Position numbers and translations under genes: made by a program. Source: G965279355 sp965279355 (lineage in GTDB: Bacteria; Pseudomonadota; Alphaproteobacteria; CACIAM-22H2). From it: a stretch of 64,000 nt of DNA. Below the pieces are notes generated by a model that searched no databases, was not told the DNA's origin, and saw only the letters and a list, made by a program, of their open reading frames with translations. The stretch is taken from assembly GCA_965279355.1 (NCBI GenBank), contig OZ257155.1, positions 62,001 to 126,000 of the forward strand, written 5' to 3'. This document shows, piece by piece, positions 33,389 through 41,917 of the stretch (within the stretch, counting starts at the first letter, position 1; each line of letters starts with the position of its first letter).

Positions 33389-34287
33389 GAGTACACCGCG
33401 ACGTCCTGCGCGAACTGCGAGACCGGGCGTTCGCGGCATGTCGTGCGGCGCATGTCGCGCCGGTATCTCTGATCGTCGAAATCCGTCGCCCGGTGCATGG
33501 TGCAGCGATTGTCCCAAATCAGCAGATCGCCCAGCTTCCATTCGTGGCTGTAGACGAATTGCGGCTGGGTGGCGAAGCGCATGAGCTCTTTCAGCAGCGC
33601 CCGCCCTTCATCCACCGGCCAGCCCAGGATGTGCGAGGCATGGGCGGCGATGTAGAGAGTCTTGCGCTTCGAGGTCTCGTGAATCTGGACCAGGCGGTGA
33701 TAGGCGGGCGGGCTTGAACTCTCGACCTCTTCGGGGGTCGGATCGGGGAAACCGGCAACGCGGCGGGAATTCCAGATCGAGTGATAGGCGACGAGGTTCT
33801 CGATCTTGTCCTTCTTCTCGTCCGGCAGCGCATCGTAGGCGGCGCGCAGGTCGCAGAATTCGGTATTGCCGCCTTCGGGCGGAATCTCGTGGCCGAGCAG
33901 GAGAGAATAGGTGGCGCGGTTCTGGATGAACGACATGTCGTTATGCCAGAGCTTGTCGCCCTTCTTGAACAGATGGCGCCGCGCCGTGGACGGCATGATG
34001 GTCCCGTCGGGATTGAGGTTGCTCACATCGACAATATCGGGATCAGCGATGCGCTTGGGCCCGTCGCCCTTGACCGTGAAGGTCACGCCTTTTTCGATCG
34101 GACCCAGGACCTTGCTGAACGCGACATGCTGCGCGTCCGTCGGCGGCACCTTGTTGCGGATGACGCAGACCGCGTAACGGTCGAGCGCCTTCCGGATCGC
34201 GTCGTAGGGGATCTGATCCTGGGGGCCGCCCAGATCGACGCCGGTGATCGCGGCGGCGAAGGTGGATTGCAGCGGTGTGACGTGCAT
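33385..34287 (-). CDS. TauD/TfdA-family dioxygenase
   Basis: About 300-aa Fe(II)/2-oxoglutarate dioxygenase with H115-x-D117 (WHNDMSF), distal His in TMHRAT, and RRDMRRTTCRERP near the end. It is the close paralogue of the enzyme at 70-945, sharing ANRATYSLL-like QNRATYSLL and HASHI.GWP. ATG 34287 (MHVTPL) has GAGGAAACC upstream and is preferred over the longer frame to 34356. It is translationally coupled to the amidohydrolase downstream. Confidence 0.9.
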   Translation of the reverse strand: MHVTPLQSTFAAAITGVDLGGPQDQIPYDAIRKALDRYAVCVIRNKVPPTDAQHVAFSKVLGPIEKGVTFTVKGDGPKRIADPDIVDVSNLNPDGTIMPSTARRHLFKKGDKLWHNDMSFIQNRATYSLLLGHEIPPEGGNTEFCDLRAAYDALPDEKKDKIENLVAYHSIWNSRRVAGFPDPTPEEVESSSPPAYHRLVQIHETSKRKTLYIAAHASHILGWPVDEGRALLKELMRFATQPQFVYSHEWKLGDLLIWDNRCTMHRATDFDDQRYRRDMRRTTCRERPVSQFAQDVAVYS

Positions 34288-34430
34288 GCCGGTTTCCTCG
34301 TTTTTCCTTAAGCCGATCTTATCCTGCCGTGCCGGCGGGATCGAGTGTCCTGACACCGCGCGGCCAGACCCGGTCCCGCGCCACCGGCCCTGCCATCAAT
34401 TTGCTTCACGCGGCGGCAACGCCAGATCCC

Positions 34431-34455
34431 GGAACCAAGCGGGAAGAGAACGGTT
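34431..34455 (+). promoter_or_regulatory. EcfG-like promoter, imperfect
   Basis: GGAAC at 34431-34435, then 16 bp and GGTT at 34452-34455, close to the alphaproteobacterial general-stress sigma consensus GGAAC-N16/17-CGTT. It lies 124 bp before the glycine-zipper lipoprotein. Confidence 0.4.
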
Positions 34456-34578
34456 GGTTATCACGTTAGATGAAGACGGGTGCCACCGCGATAGTGTGCG
34501 GTAGCGGAAGTGGTCCGGGGAGAGCGGCAAAGACCACAGCACCGGCTTAACATCGAAACCAGTTATGGAGATTGAAAC

Positions 34579-34818
34579 ATGAAACGGGTTGCGATTGCAG
34601 TTGCCGCTTTGTCGCTCGTCGGTCTGAGCGCCTGCGGTCAGAGTACGGGTGATCGTGCGCTTTCCGGTGGCGCGATCGGTGCGGGTGCCGGTGCGCTGGG
34701 TGGCGCTTTGGTCGGCGCGCCGGTGACAGGTGCTGTCCTGGGCGGCGCGGCCGGTGCGGCCGGCGGCGCCTTGACCCGCCCGGATCAGGTGGATCTCGGC
34801 AAGCCGGTCTGGCGTTAA
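34579..34818 (+). CDS. Small glycine-zipper lipoprotein
   Basis: 79-aa lipoprotein. The signal peptide RVAIAVAALSLVGL leads to lipobox LSAC (Cys19). The mature part is a glycine zipper (GGAIGAGAGALGGALVGA, then VLGGAAGAAGGAL), a motif of outer-membrane-associated stress proteins that may insert in or brace the membrane. It pairs with the BON lipoprotein downstream. Confidence 0.85.
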   Translation: MKRVAIAVAALSLVGLSACGQSTGDRALSGGAIGAGAGALGGALVGAPVTGAVLGGAAGAAGGALTRPDQVDLGKPVWR

Positions 34819-34984
34819 GCTAGCGCCTGATCGATGGAGCGGCGTCGGGGTTCTGCCCCGGCGCCGTTTCATTTTGCGGGTGCGAAGAAATCGGAAGACG
34901 AAGACGCGTGTCTTTTTTGTTCGGCGCACGGAAATGCGGACCCACCCACCCATTTCCAAAGTTGTAACCGGATAACGGGGTTGC

Positions 34985-35010
34985 GGAACCATCCGCCAGC
35001 TTTGACCGTT
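34985..35010 (+). promoter_or_regulatory. EcfG-like general-stress promoter
   Basis: GGAAC (34985-34989), 17 bp, CGTT (35007-35010). This matches the EcfG consensus exactly in both boxes and lies 33 bp before the BON lipoprotein ATG, a sensible promoter distance. Confidence 0.6.
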
Positions 35011-35043
35011 CGTTTCGACATCGCTTCACAAAGGGATACCGCT

Positions 35044-35367
35044 ATGCGCAAAACTGGAAAGCTTCTCGCAGTCCTCGGTCTCGTCGGCGCGCTCGGCGCC
35101 TGTGCCGTGGCTGAGGGCCGGCAATCGGCCGGCAACTACGTCGACGACGCCACCATCAGCACCAAGGTCCGGACCGAAATCGTCAAGGATCCGAACCTGA
35201 AGCTGTCGCAGATCGACGTGCACACGATGCAGGGCACGGTTCAGCTCAGCGGCTTCGTCGACAACGCCCAGGCCAAGGCCCAGGCCGGCGACGTCGCGCG
35301 CAAGATCGACGGCGTGAAGTCGGTCAAGAACGACATCGTCGTTCAGACCGCCCAGCAGCGCCGCTAA
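35044..35367 (+). CDS. BON-domain lipoprotein
   Basis: 107-aa lipoprotein: signal peptide with lipobox LGAC (Cys20) and one BON domain (DDATISTKVRTEIVKD, GTVQLSGFVDNAQAKAQA, GVKSVKNDIVV), related to OsmY/DolP halves. BON lipoproteins protect the envelope in osmotic or general stress. The EcfG-like promoter directly upstream supports stress control, and an intrinsic terminator follows. Confidence 0.9.
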   Translation: MRKTGKLLAVLGLVGALGACAVAEGRQSAGNYVDDATISTKVRTEIVKDPNLKLSQIDVHTMQGTVQLSGFVDNAQAKAQAGDVARKIDGVKSVKNDIVVQTAQQRR

Positions 35368-35380
35368 GCCTCCGAACGGA

Positions 35381-35423
35381 AACGGCTCCGTCTCCCGGAA
35401 GGGCGACGGAGCCGTTTTCTTTT
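35381..35423 (+). terminator. Intrinsic terminator after the BON gene
   Basis: 12-bp stem AACGGCTCCGTC / GACGGAGCCGTT (35381-35392, 35405-35416) followed by TTTTCTTTT. Confidence 0.85.
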
Positions 35424-35431
35424 GAGCGCGC

Positions 35432-35833
35432 TTACTTGTACGAACCGTCGTCGTTCAGGCGCTTGGTTGGTTTCATGAAGACGACGATGAACAACGCCCC
35501 ATTGGGGCAGCGCGCGATGTGCCGGCTCTTGCCGGGCCGCCACACGAAATTGCCGGCGGTGCATTCCCCTTCGTCGTCGACAAGGCTGCCTTCCAAGACG
35601 AATGTCTGCTCGATCTCCGGGTGCTCGTGAAACGGGATGACCCCGCCCGGTGCCATTCTGACCAGCCAGGTCTGCATGCCCGTGGCCTTGTCCTCATAGA
35701 GGATCTTGCGCTCCGATCCCGGCGGGCCGGCCGTTTCCCAAGGCATGTTGTTGACGTCCACATAGCGCGGCTTCAGCTCCGGTGGATTGATGATTGGCGC
35801 CTTGGCGCTTAGAACTGTTCCGGCTTCCGGCAT
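35432..35833 (-). CDS. Cupin-domain protein
   Basis: 133-aa single-domain cupin. The metal-binding motif HEHPEIEQTFVLEG and a second-motif His in KSRHIARC suggest a mononuclear metal site. It could be a small dioxygenase, isomerase or sensor. It is next to a TctC gene on the same strand, 26 bp downstream of it, and may act in the same uptake and catabolic route. Confidence 0.85.
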   Translation of the reverse strand: MPEAGTVLSAKAPIINPPELKPRYVDVNNMPWETAGPPGSERKILYEDKATGMQTWLVRMAPGGVIPFHEHPEIEQTFVLEGSLVDDEGECTAGNFVWRPGKSRHIARCPNGALFIVVFMKPTKRLNDDGSYK

Positions 35834-35859
35834 GATGTCCTCCCAGACGTGATGCCCGC

Positions 35860-36825
35860 TTATTGCGGCTGGATCTTCGCGATTTTCACATATTCCTTCC
35901 AGTCCTCGATCTCCTGAATCTGCAGCTTGCGCAGATCGTCCGGCGTGCCGCCCTGCGGGTAGGCGCCGAACTTGTCGAGGAAGGCCTTGGTCTCATCGGT
36001 CGCAATGATCTCCTGGAACCAGCCGTTGATCTTGCCGGTGATGGCCGTCGGCGTGCCGGCCGGCATCACGGCGGCCCACCATGAGGTGAATGTGGCCTTG
36101 GGTAAGCCGGCCTCTGCAATGGTCGGCACGTTCGGCAGACCGTTCGACCGCTTCGGCGTGCTGACCGCCAGCGGCTTCACGCGACCCGCATTGATCTGCG
36201 CCATGCCGAAGACCGGATCGGCCCACGCGAAGTCGATGGCGCCGCTCCCCATGTCCCCGAGATAAGCCTGTGCATCGCGATAGATGACCTGCACGCCGGG
36301 AACGCCGGCATAGGTCTTGTAAAGCTCGGCAAGCACGACGGATGACGATGCGGTGCCGGCGTAGGAAACCTTTTCGCCTTTCTTTTTCAGATAGTCGTTC
36401 AGATCGGTAACGGTGTTGACCGGCGTCTTCGGATCGACGATCAGGATGAACGGCTGGCCGAGCAGCAGGCTGACCGGCGCGAAACCGTTGACTGTGTCGT
36501 AGCCGATATTTTTCAGGAGCAGCGCGTTCACCGACATCGCGGGATATCCTGCGATCAGCATCGAGTAACCATCCGGCTTGCCACGCGCGACGGCTTCCCC
36601 GGCAAGACTGCCCAGCGCACCCGGCTTGTTCTCGACAACCACCGGCCGTTTCAGATACGGCTCCAGCTTGTTGCCGAAATAGCGGGCGAGGGTGTCGGCG
36701 CCGCTGCCGGCGGGAAAGCCGGAGAACACGCGCATCTCGCGCGACGGCCAGTCCTGTGCCTGGGCGGCCGTTGCCGACAGCAACGCGGCGGTCGCAATCA
36801 TCAGGGGACGTACGAATGAGAACAT
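35860..36825 (-). CDS. TctC/Bug-family substrate-binding protein
   Basis: 321 aa. The signal peptide ends at AQA|QDWP. Bug loop FSGFPAGSGADTLARYFGNKL; RPDGYT-equivalent KPDGYSMLIAGYPAMS; C-terminus DWKEYVKIAKIQPQ. It is probably co-transcribed with the cupin. It is divergent from the flavin-reductase-like gene, with a 132-bp gap. No permease is adjacent. Confidence 0.92.
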   Translation of the reverse strand: MFSFVRPLMIATAALLSATAAQAQDWPSREMRVFSGFPAGSGADTLARYFGNKLEPYLKRPVVVENKPGALGSLAGEAVARGKPDGYSMLIAGYPAMSVNALLLKNIGYDTVNGFAPVSLLLGQPFILIVDPKTPVNTVTDLNDYLKKKGEKVSYAGTASSSVVLAELYKTYAGVPGVQVIYRDAQAYLGDMGSGAIDFAWADPVFGMAQINAGRVKPLAVSTPKRSNGLPNVPTIAEAGLPKATFTSWWAAVMPAGTPTAITGKINGWFQEIIATDETKAFLDKFGAYPQGGTPDDLRKLQIQEIEDWKEYVKIAKIQPQ

Positions 36826-36957
36826 CAGGCTTCCTCCTTGAAACGTTTTTAGGTCCGGCCATCCGCGACGATGGGCAGCCGTTCAAATAGGGGTCGACGC
36901 TAACATGGCTTTTGATACTGTGCCACGTCACCAACACCAAATACTGCGAGGAACCTC

Positions 36958-37622
36958 ATGGCGCGCGAGAAAATCGATATTCCGAAGGAACATTGGACAA
37001 GCTCTGGGCGCCCGGCGGTCATGTGTCGATGGTGACGTCAATAGATGAGCAAGGCCGTGTCAATGCCGCGTCATATGCAACGAGCGTCCGCATCGTTCAT
37101 AACCCGGTCCACATCGCCTTCACGACGTACGCGACAGGCCAGACCGGCGTAAATATCGAGAAGACCAAGAAATTCGTGATCAACCTGCCGCCCTATGACC
37201 GCAGCGTGCTGGAGAAGGTGCGCATCGTCGGCCTGCCGTTTGCGCCCGGCGTGAACGAGCTGGACAAGGCCGGCCTGACATCCCTTCCGTCGGTGACCGG
37301 CGACGGCATGCCGCCGCGCATCGCCGAATGCACCCGTCACTTCGAATGCGAACTCGTCTGGTACAAGGACTGGGTCAAGCGCCGCATGATCGTCGGCAAC
37401 GTGCTGGCGGCGTCCTGCGATGTCGGCGGTGTCGACAGCAACGGCTTCATCAACTGGGAGCAGCTCAAGCCCGTCGCGTTCTGCGGCGCGCCGTATGGCG
37501 ACATGTTCGCGGCCCAGTACGAGACGATGAAGGTCGGGATGCCGTATGACGGTCCCGAGGCGCATTACGGCGAGAAGAACACCAAGGATCTTTTCAAGAC
37601 CGAGAACGAACTCAAGGACTGA
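36958..37622 (+). CDS. Flavin-reductase-like FMN-binding protein with apparent frameshift
   Basis: The body (about 37000-37622) encodes a flavin reductase-type split barrel: HVSMVTSIDEQGRVNAASY, FVINLPPYDRSVLEKV and RHFECELVWYKDW. The best start is ATG 36958, preceded by GAGGAACC, and reads MAREKIDIPK. That frame then leaves the body frame near 36987 and stops. One missing G (AAGGAACA for AAGGGAACA) would restore MAREKIDIPKGTLDKLWAPG. As given, translation would need an internal start such as ATG 37029 or the far upstream TTG 36912. It is either a real lesion or a sequencing error. Confidence 0.7.
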
Positions 37623-37654
37623 GTTCGCCGGCTACACGCGCAGCCACCGATAAG

Positions 37655-37693
37655 AACGGCGGGCAGCCGAAAGGCCAGCCCGCCGTTTCCTTT
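37655..37693. terminator. Terminator between convergent genes
   Basis: 10-bp stem AACGGCGGGC / GCCCGCCGTT (37655-37664, 37678-37687) followed by TTCCTTTATT. It sits between the flavin-reductase-like gene and the TctC gene ending at 37692. Confidence 0.75.
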
Positions 37694-38654
37694 ATTGCGG
37701 TTTTAGATCCGTCAGCTTCACCAGCTGATTCCAGGTTTCCTTGTCCTTCGCCAGGCGGTCGCGGATGTATTTCGCATCGCCCGGTACCGGGCCGGCCACC
37801 GACTTTTCCAGGAAGTCGGCAGTCTCGCGGCTGGTGGTGATCTGGGTGACCCAGGTCGCCACCTTGTCGACGATCGGCTGCGGCGTGCCGGCCGGAAGAT
37901 AGGCGCCCCACCACGGATTGAAGTTGTAGTTGGCGACCCCGGCTTCCTGCATGGTCGGCACCGACGGCAGGACCGAGATGCGCTTGTCAGGCGTCGCCGC
38001 CAGCGCGCGCAGCCGTCCGCCATTGATCTGGCCCAGAGCAAAGGCGCCGTCGAAGATCATGAAATCGAGCGTGGCGTTCTCGACTTCCGGCAGCGCGTCG
38101 GGGCTCAGGCGATAGCCGACGCCTTCGGCCTTGGTGCCGGTCTGGTTGAGGAAGTAGGCGGTGGCCACGACGGCGGTCGGGTTGGTGTAGCCGTAACGCG
38201 CCTGCTTCGTCTTCAGATGCGCGATCAGTTCCGGAACCGATTTGACCGGCGACTTGGCGCCGACGACGAGGACGAACGGCGTATCGAACAGGCCGGCGGC
38301 CGGGACGAAATCCTTGTCGGCATCGAAGGGGAGTTCCTTCACCAGATGCTGGCCGGCGGCCATCATCGAGTTGCCGGTGAACAGGATCGTGTAACCGTCG
38401 GGACGGGCGCGGGCGACAATGCCGCCGGCGATGGTGCCGATCGCGCCGGGTTTGTTTTCAACCAGCACCTGCTGCTTGCTGATCTCGCCGAGCTTGGTGG
38501 TGTAGTAGCGGACGAGGATGTCGGCGCCGCTGCCGGCGGCGAAGCCGATCACCACATGGATCGGCTTGTTCGGGTAATCCTGCTGGGCGCTGGCGCCGCC
38601 GCTGATGAGGGCGAGGCCGATTGCCGCGCCAAGCAGAGTCCGGGCGTATCTCAT
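37692..38654 (-). CDS. TctC/Bug-family substrate-binding protein
   Basis: 320 aa with signal peptide (cleavage ASA|QQDYP), Bug loop GFAAGSGADILVRYYTTKL and RARPDGYTILFTGNSMM. The C-terminus KETWNQLVKLTDLKPQ differs from the other copies. ATG 38654 has AGGAGGAAA 9 nt upstream; the longer open frame to 38819 is rejected. It is downstream of the SMP-30-like gene on the same strand and may import that enzyme's lactone or acid. Confidence 0.92.
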   Translation of the reverse strand: MRYARTLLGAAIGLALISGGASAQQDYPNKPIHVVIGFAAGSGADILVRYYTTKLGEISKQQVLVENKPGAIGTIAGGIVARARPDGYTILFTGNSMMAAGQHLVKELPFDADKDFVPAAGLFDTPFVLVVGAKSPVKSVPELIAHLKTKQARYGYTNPTAVVATAYFLNQTGTKAEGVGYRLSPDALPEVENATLDFMIFDGAFALGQINGGRLRALAATPDKRISVLPSVPTMQEAGVANYNFNPWWGAYLPAGTPQPIVDKVATWVTQITTSRETADFLEKSVAGPVPGDAKYIRDRLAKDKETWNQLVKLTDLKPQ

Positions 38655-38746
38655 GTCGCGTTTTCCTCCTGTATGTCCGGCCGTTGATCGGTCCGGACTG
38701 TTCTGACTATCGGTTAGCGCATCCGGCGCTGCTGCGCCAGTCTGCG

Positions 38747-39718
38747 TTACCTGATTGTCGCGACCGGTCTCTGGAAATAGTGCCCGATGCGGTTCGTCGC
38801 GATCCGGAAGAGCTGCCACGGGTGACCGGTGGTCAGATAAAGCACATGCGCGTCACGACCGCGTCCGAAGCCGAGCTGGTTGGTGTTGCCGCGCTCGGGA
38901 AGCGGGAAGGTCTCGATAACCTGTCCGTCCGGATCGATCGCCACGACGGCGCGCTGAGGCGGATCGAATAGCGCGACATAGAGATTGCCGTCGGTATCCA
39001 TCGTCATCCCGTCGGCCATCGCTTGATCGTTGCGATAGAAGAGACGGCCGTTGGAGACATTGCCGCCAGGATCGAGATCGTAAACGGCGACCGCGCCGCG
39101 CACGGTTCCGAAACGGTCATCCACGGGCGCATGCGGATTGACCTTGATCCGCGGCGAGTTGGTGATGGCGACATAGAGCCGCTTGCCGTCGGGCGATACC
39201 TCGATGCCGTTCGGGCGGACGATGTCGGTGATCAGTTGATGAAGGGTTCCGTCGGGATCGTAGCGGTAGACGGCATGCGGCAGTTCCGGCGGCTCCGGCG
39301 CCATGATCAGACAATCCGTGAAGTAGATGCGTCCCTGTGCGTCGCTGGTCAGGTCGTTGCAGCCGAGGAACCGCTTGCCGCAATAGTTGTCCGTGACAAC
39401 CATTGTCGTCTTCGTCTTCAGGTCGTGCTTTGCCAGCGCCCGGCCACCGCCATAGCCGCCCTGGGCCATCCACATCGTCCCGTCGCGGTCGAAATGCAGG
39501 CCGAGCGTCAGGCCGCTTGGCTCAAGATAGGTCGTCGTCTCGCCCGATACCGGGTTGAAGCGATAGATCGTGCCGCCGATTTTGTCGTGCGGCGGCGAGG
39601 TCGTGATGTCGACCAAATAAAGGGCACCGTCCGGCGCGGCCACGACGCCCTCGGCGGTGACCCGGCCAGCGGTCGAGACCAGTTCCCACTGAGCATCCGC
39701 AGCAATCACCACATTCAT
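38747..39718 (-). CDS. SMP-30/gluconolactonase-like protein
   Basis: 323-aa six-bladed beta-propeller. Repeated blades include AAPDGALYLVDITT, DRDGTMWMAQGG, DAQGRIYFTDCL, SPDGKRLYVAITN and DTDGNLYVALFD. Metal-ligand candidates are Glu in TAEGVV, Asn in GCNDLTSD and RPNGIEVSPDG, and Asp in MADGMTMD. It is predicted to hydrolyse a lactone. No signal peptide. The 93-bp gap to the TctC gene downstream is compatible with one operon. Confidence 0.87.
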   Translation of the reverse strand: MNVVIAADAQWELVSTAGRVTAEGVVAAPDGALYLVDITTSPPHDKIGGTIYRFNPVSGETTTYLEPSGLTLGLHFDRDGTMWMAQGGYGGGRALAKHDLKTKTTMVVTDNYCGKRFLGCNDLTSDAQGRIYFTDCLIMAPEPPELPHAVYRYDPDGTLHQLITDIVRPNGIEVSPDGKRLYVAITNSPRIKVNPHAPVDDRFGTVRGAVAVYDLDPGGNVSNGRLFYRNDQAMADGMTMDTDGNLYVALFDPPQRAVVAIDPDGQVIETFPLPERGNTNQLGFGRGRDAHVLYLTTGHPWQLFRIATNRIGHYFQRPVATIR

Positions 39719-39857
39719 GTGATTCGTCCCACTTTTCAGGGCGCTACTCTAGCATCCGACTGTGCCGGTGGAAGATCGCATGATAGTGTCCGATCTTGAA
39801 GGGAACGGCCATTTCAAGGTCTCCCTGTATCAATGATCCCATAGGGAGCAGACGAAA

Positions 39858-40838
39858 GTGATACTCGCGAAATCCTGGTCAGTTCTGGCCGCCGCGGCGC
39901 TGCTGACGGCGCCGGTTTTTACGTCTTCCGCACTGGCGCAGGCTGACTATCCGAACAAGGAAATCCATGTCGTGAACGGCTTTCCGCCGGGCAGCGGCGC
40001 GGATGTTCTTGTCCGCTACTTTACCGAGAAGCTGCCGGCCATCGCCGGCAAGCCGTTCATCGTCGATAACAAGACTGGCGCCAACGGCAACATCGCCCTG
40101 GAGTACACGGCGCGCTCGCGCCCGGACGGCTATACGCTGCTGATGAACTCGGGCAGCTCGGTTGCCGCCAGTATGCATCTCTATAAAAAGCCGGCGGCCG
40201 ATGTGACGAAGGACTTCCAGGTCGCGGCGGTCATCAACAAGCAGACCTTCCTGATCGCCGTCGATGCGAAGAGCCCGTACCGGTCGTTGAACGATCTCAC
40301 GACGGCGATGAAGGCGAAGGGCGACAAGGCATCGTTCGCCACGGCAGCGCCCAGCGGCGTGATTCTCGGCGCGCTCTACAAGACCTGCCGTCAGTTGACG
40401 GGGGTCGAGGTTCCCTACCGTACGCTCCAGACAGCGCTGCCCGATCTGCTCGGCGGCAGTCTCGACTATCTGCTGATCGATCCGGTGTTCGGTCTGTCGC
40501 AACAGTCAGCGGGTACGCTGCGCCTGCTGGCGGCGGGTTCGGAAGGACGCATTAAGGCGCTGGGTGATGTCCCGACGCTGGTCGAACTCGGCTGTCCGAA
40601 TGTCGACGTGACGTCATGGTGGTCGGCTATCGTACCGAAGGGAACGCCGCGACCGGTCATCGAAAAGATCAACGGCTGGTACAATCAGGTCCTCCGCATG
40701 CCGGAGACCGCCAAGTTCCTGAACGGTTTCGGTGGCGACGTGTGGATCGGCACGCCGGAAGAAGGTCAGGCCCGTCTTGAGCGCGATACGCGCGTGTGGG
40801 GCGAGATGATTCGCCTCGCCAAGATCGAGCCCATGTGA
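39858..40838 (+). CDS. TctC/Bug-family substrate-binding protein (tandem copy 1)
   Basis: 326 aa, signal peptide ending ALAQ|ADYP, Bug loop GFPPGSGADVLVRYFTEKL, ending MIRLAKIEPM. It and the next gene are the same length within two residues and share most positions, including KEIHVVNGF/KEIRVVNGF, KPAADVTKDFQ and WYNQVLRMPETAKFLNGFG. This is a clear tandem duplication with a separate signal peptide. The ligand is unknown. Confidence 0.93.
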   Translation: MILAKSWSVLAAAALLTAPVFTSSALAQADYPNKEIHVVNGFPPGSGADVLVRYFTEKLPAIAGKPFIVDNKTGANGNIALEYTARSRPDGYTLLMNSGSSVAASMHLYKKPAADVTKDFQVAAVINKQTFLIAVDAKSPYRSLNDLTTAMKAKGDKASFATAAPSGVILGALYKTCRQLTGVEVPYRTLQTALPDLLGGSLDYLLIDPVFGLSQQSAGTLRLLAAGSEGRIKALGDVPTLVELGCPNVDVTSWWSAIVPKGTPRPVIEKINGWYNQVLRMPETAKFLNGFGGDVWIGTPEEGQARLERDTRVWGEMIRLAKIEPM

Positions 40839-40867
40839 AGAGAAGCTTTTAAAGCGGAGGAAGAAAG

Positions 40868-41854
40868 ATGGTTATCAAGTTGACGAAACTTTTGTGTTCG
40901 GCCGCGGCGGTCGCCCTGATGGCGGCGCCGCTGACGGCCACGCCCGCCCTCGCGCAGGCGGATTATCCGAACAAGGAAATCCGCGTCGTGAACGGCTTCC
41001 CGCCGGGCAGCGGCGCCGACGTGCTGGTCCGTTATTTCACCGAGAAGCTGCCGGCCATTGCCGGCAAGCCGTTCCTCGTCGATTACAAGACCGGCGCCAA
41101 CGGCAATATCGCGCTGGAGCACACGGCCCGCTCGCGTCCCGACGGCTACACGATCCTGATGAATTCCGGCAGCTCGCTCGCGGCCAGCATGCATCTCTAC
41201 AAGAAGCCGGCCGCCGACGTGACGAAGGACTTCCAGATCGCGGCCGTCATCAACAAGCAGACCTTCCTTGTGGCGGTCGATGCGAAGAGCCCATACCAGA
41301 CTCTGGCCCAGCTCACCGCGGCGATGAAGACAAAGGGCGACAAGGCGTCCTATGCCACGACCTCGCCCAGCGCGGTCATTCTCGGATCGTTGTACAAGTC
41401 CTGCGCCCAGCTGCAGGCGGTCGATGTGCCGTATCGTACGGCGCAGCAGGCTCTTGCCGACATGCTTGGCGGTAACCTCGACTACACGCTGTCCGATCCC
41501 GTGTTCGCCCTTTCGCAACAGTCGGCGGGCACGCTGCGCCTGCTCGCGGCGGGTTCGGAATCGCGCATCGCGGCGCTGGGCAATGTGCCGACGCTGGTCG
41601 AGCTTGGCTGCCCGAATGTCGATGTGACGTCGTGGTGGTCGGCCATTCTGCCGGCGGGAACCCCGCGTCCGATCGTCGACAAGATCAACGGCTGGTACAA
41701 CCAGGTCCTGCGCATGCCGGAGACGGCCAAGTTCCTGAACGGCTTCGGCGGGGACGTGTGGATCGGCACGCCGGAAGACGGGCAGGCGAGGCTGGTGCGC
41801 GACACGAAGACGTGGGGCGACATGATCCGGTTCGCGAAGATCGAGCCGCAATGA
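40868..41854 (+). CDS. TctC/Bug-family substrate-binding protein (tandem copy 2)
   Basis: 328 aa, signal peptide ending ALAQ|ADYP, Bug loop identical to copy 1. Differences from copy 1 cluster in 140-200 (DAKSPYQTLAQLTAAMKTKG, PSAVILGSLYKSCAQLQAV), the lobe likely to shape the ligand pocket, which suggests a shifted specificity. GGAGGAAGAAAG precedes ATG. It is followed by a GC-rich hairpin. Confidence 0.93.
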   Translation: MVIKLTKLLCSAAAVALMAAPLTATPALAQADYPNKEIRVVNGFPPGSGADVLVRYFTEKLPAIAGKPFLVDYKTGANGNIALEHTARSRPDGYTILMNSGSSLAASMHLYKKPAADVTKDFQIAAVINKQTFLVAVDAKSPYQTLAQLTAAMKTKGDKASYATTSPSAVILGSLYKSCAQLQAVDVPYRTAQQALADMLGGNLDYTLSDPVFALSQQSAGTLRLLAAGSESRIAALGNVPTLVELGCPNVDVTSWWSAILPAGTPRPIVDKINGWYNQVLRMPETAKFLNGFGGDVWIGTPEDGQARLVRDTKTWGDMIRFAKIEPQ

Positions 41855-41865
41855 TCGCAAATAGA

Positions 41866-41889
41866 GGCGGGCGCATGAGAGCGCCCGCT
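41866..41889 (+). terminator. GC-rich hairpin between TctC genes
   Basis: Stem GCGGGCGC (41867-41874) / GCGCCCGC (41881-41888) with a 6-nt loop, followed by TTCCCTTC. The weak U-run means it may be an attenuator or an RNA-stability hairpin limiting read-through into the third TctC gene. Confidence 0.5.
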
Positions 41890-41917
41890 TCCCTTCTAAA
41901 AAACACGTAGGGAGAAA

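Noticed and set aside
39787..39806. Possible sixth operator, TGTCC-N10-GGAAC, before the TctC gene at 39858
   Set aside because: The right half has GGAAC instead of GGACA, breaking the symmetry that all five accepted sites keep, and it lies outside the island.
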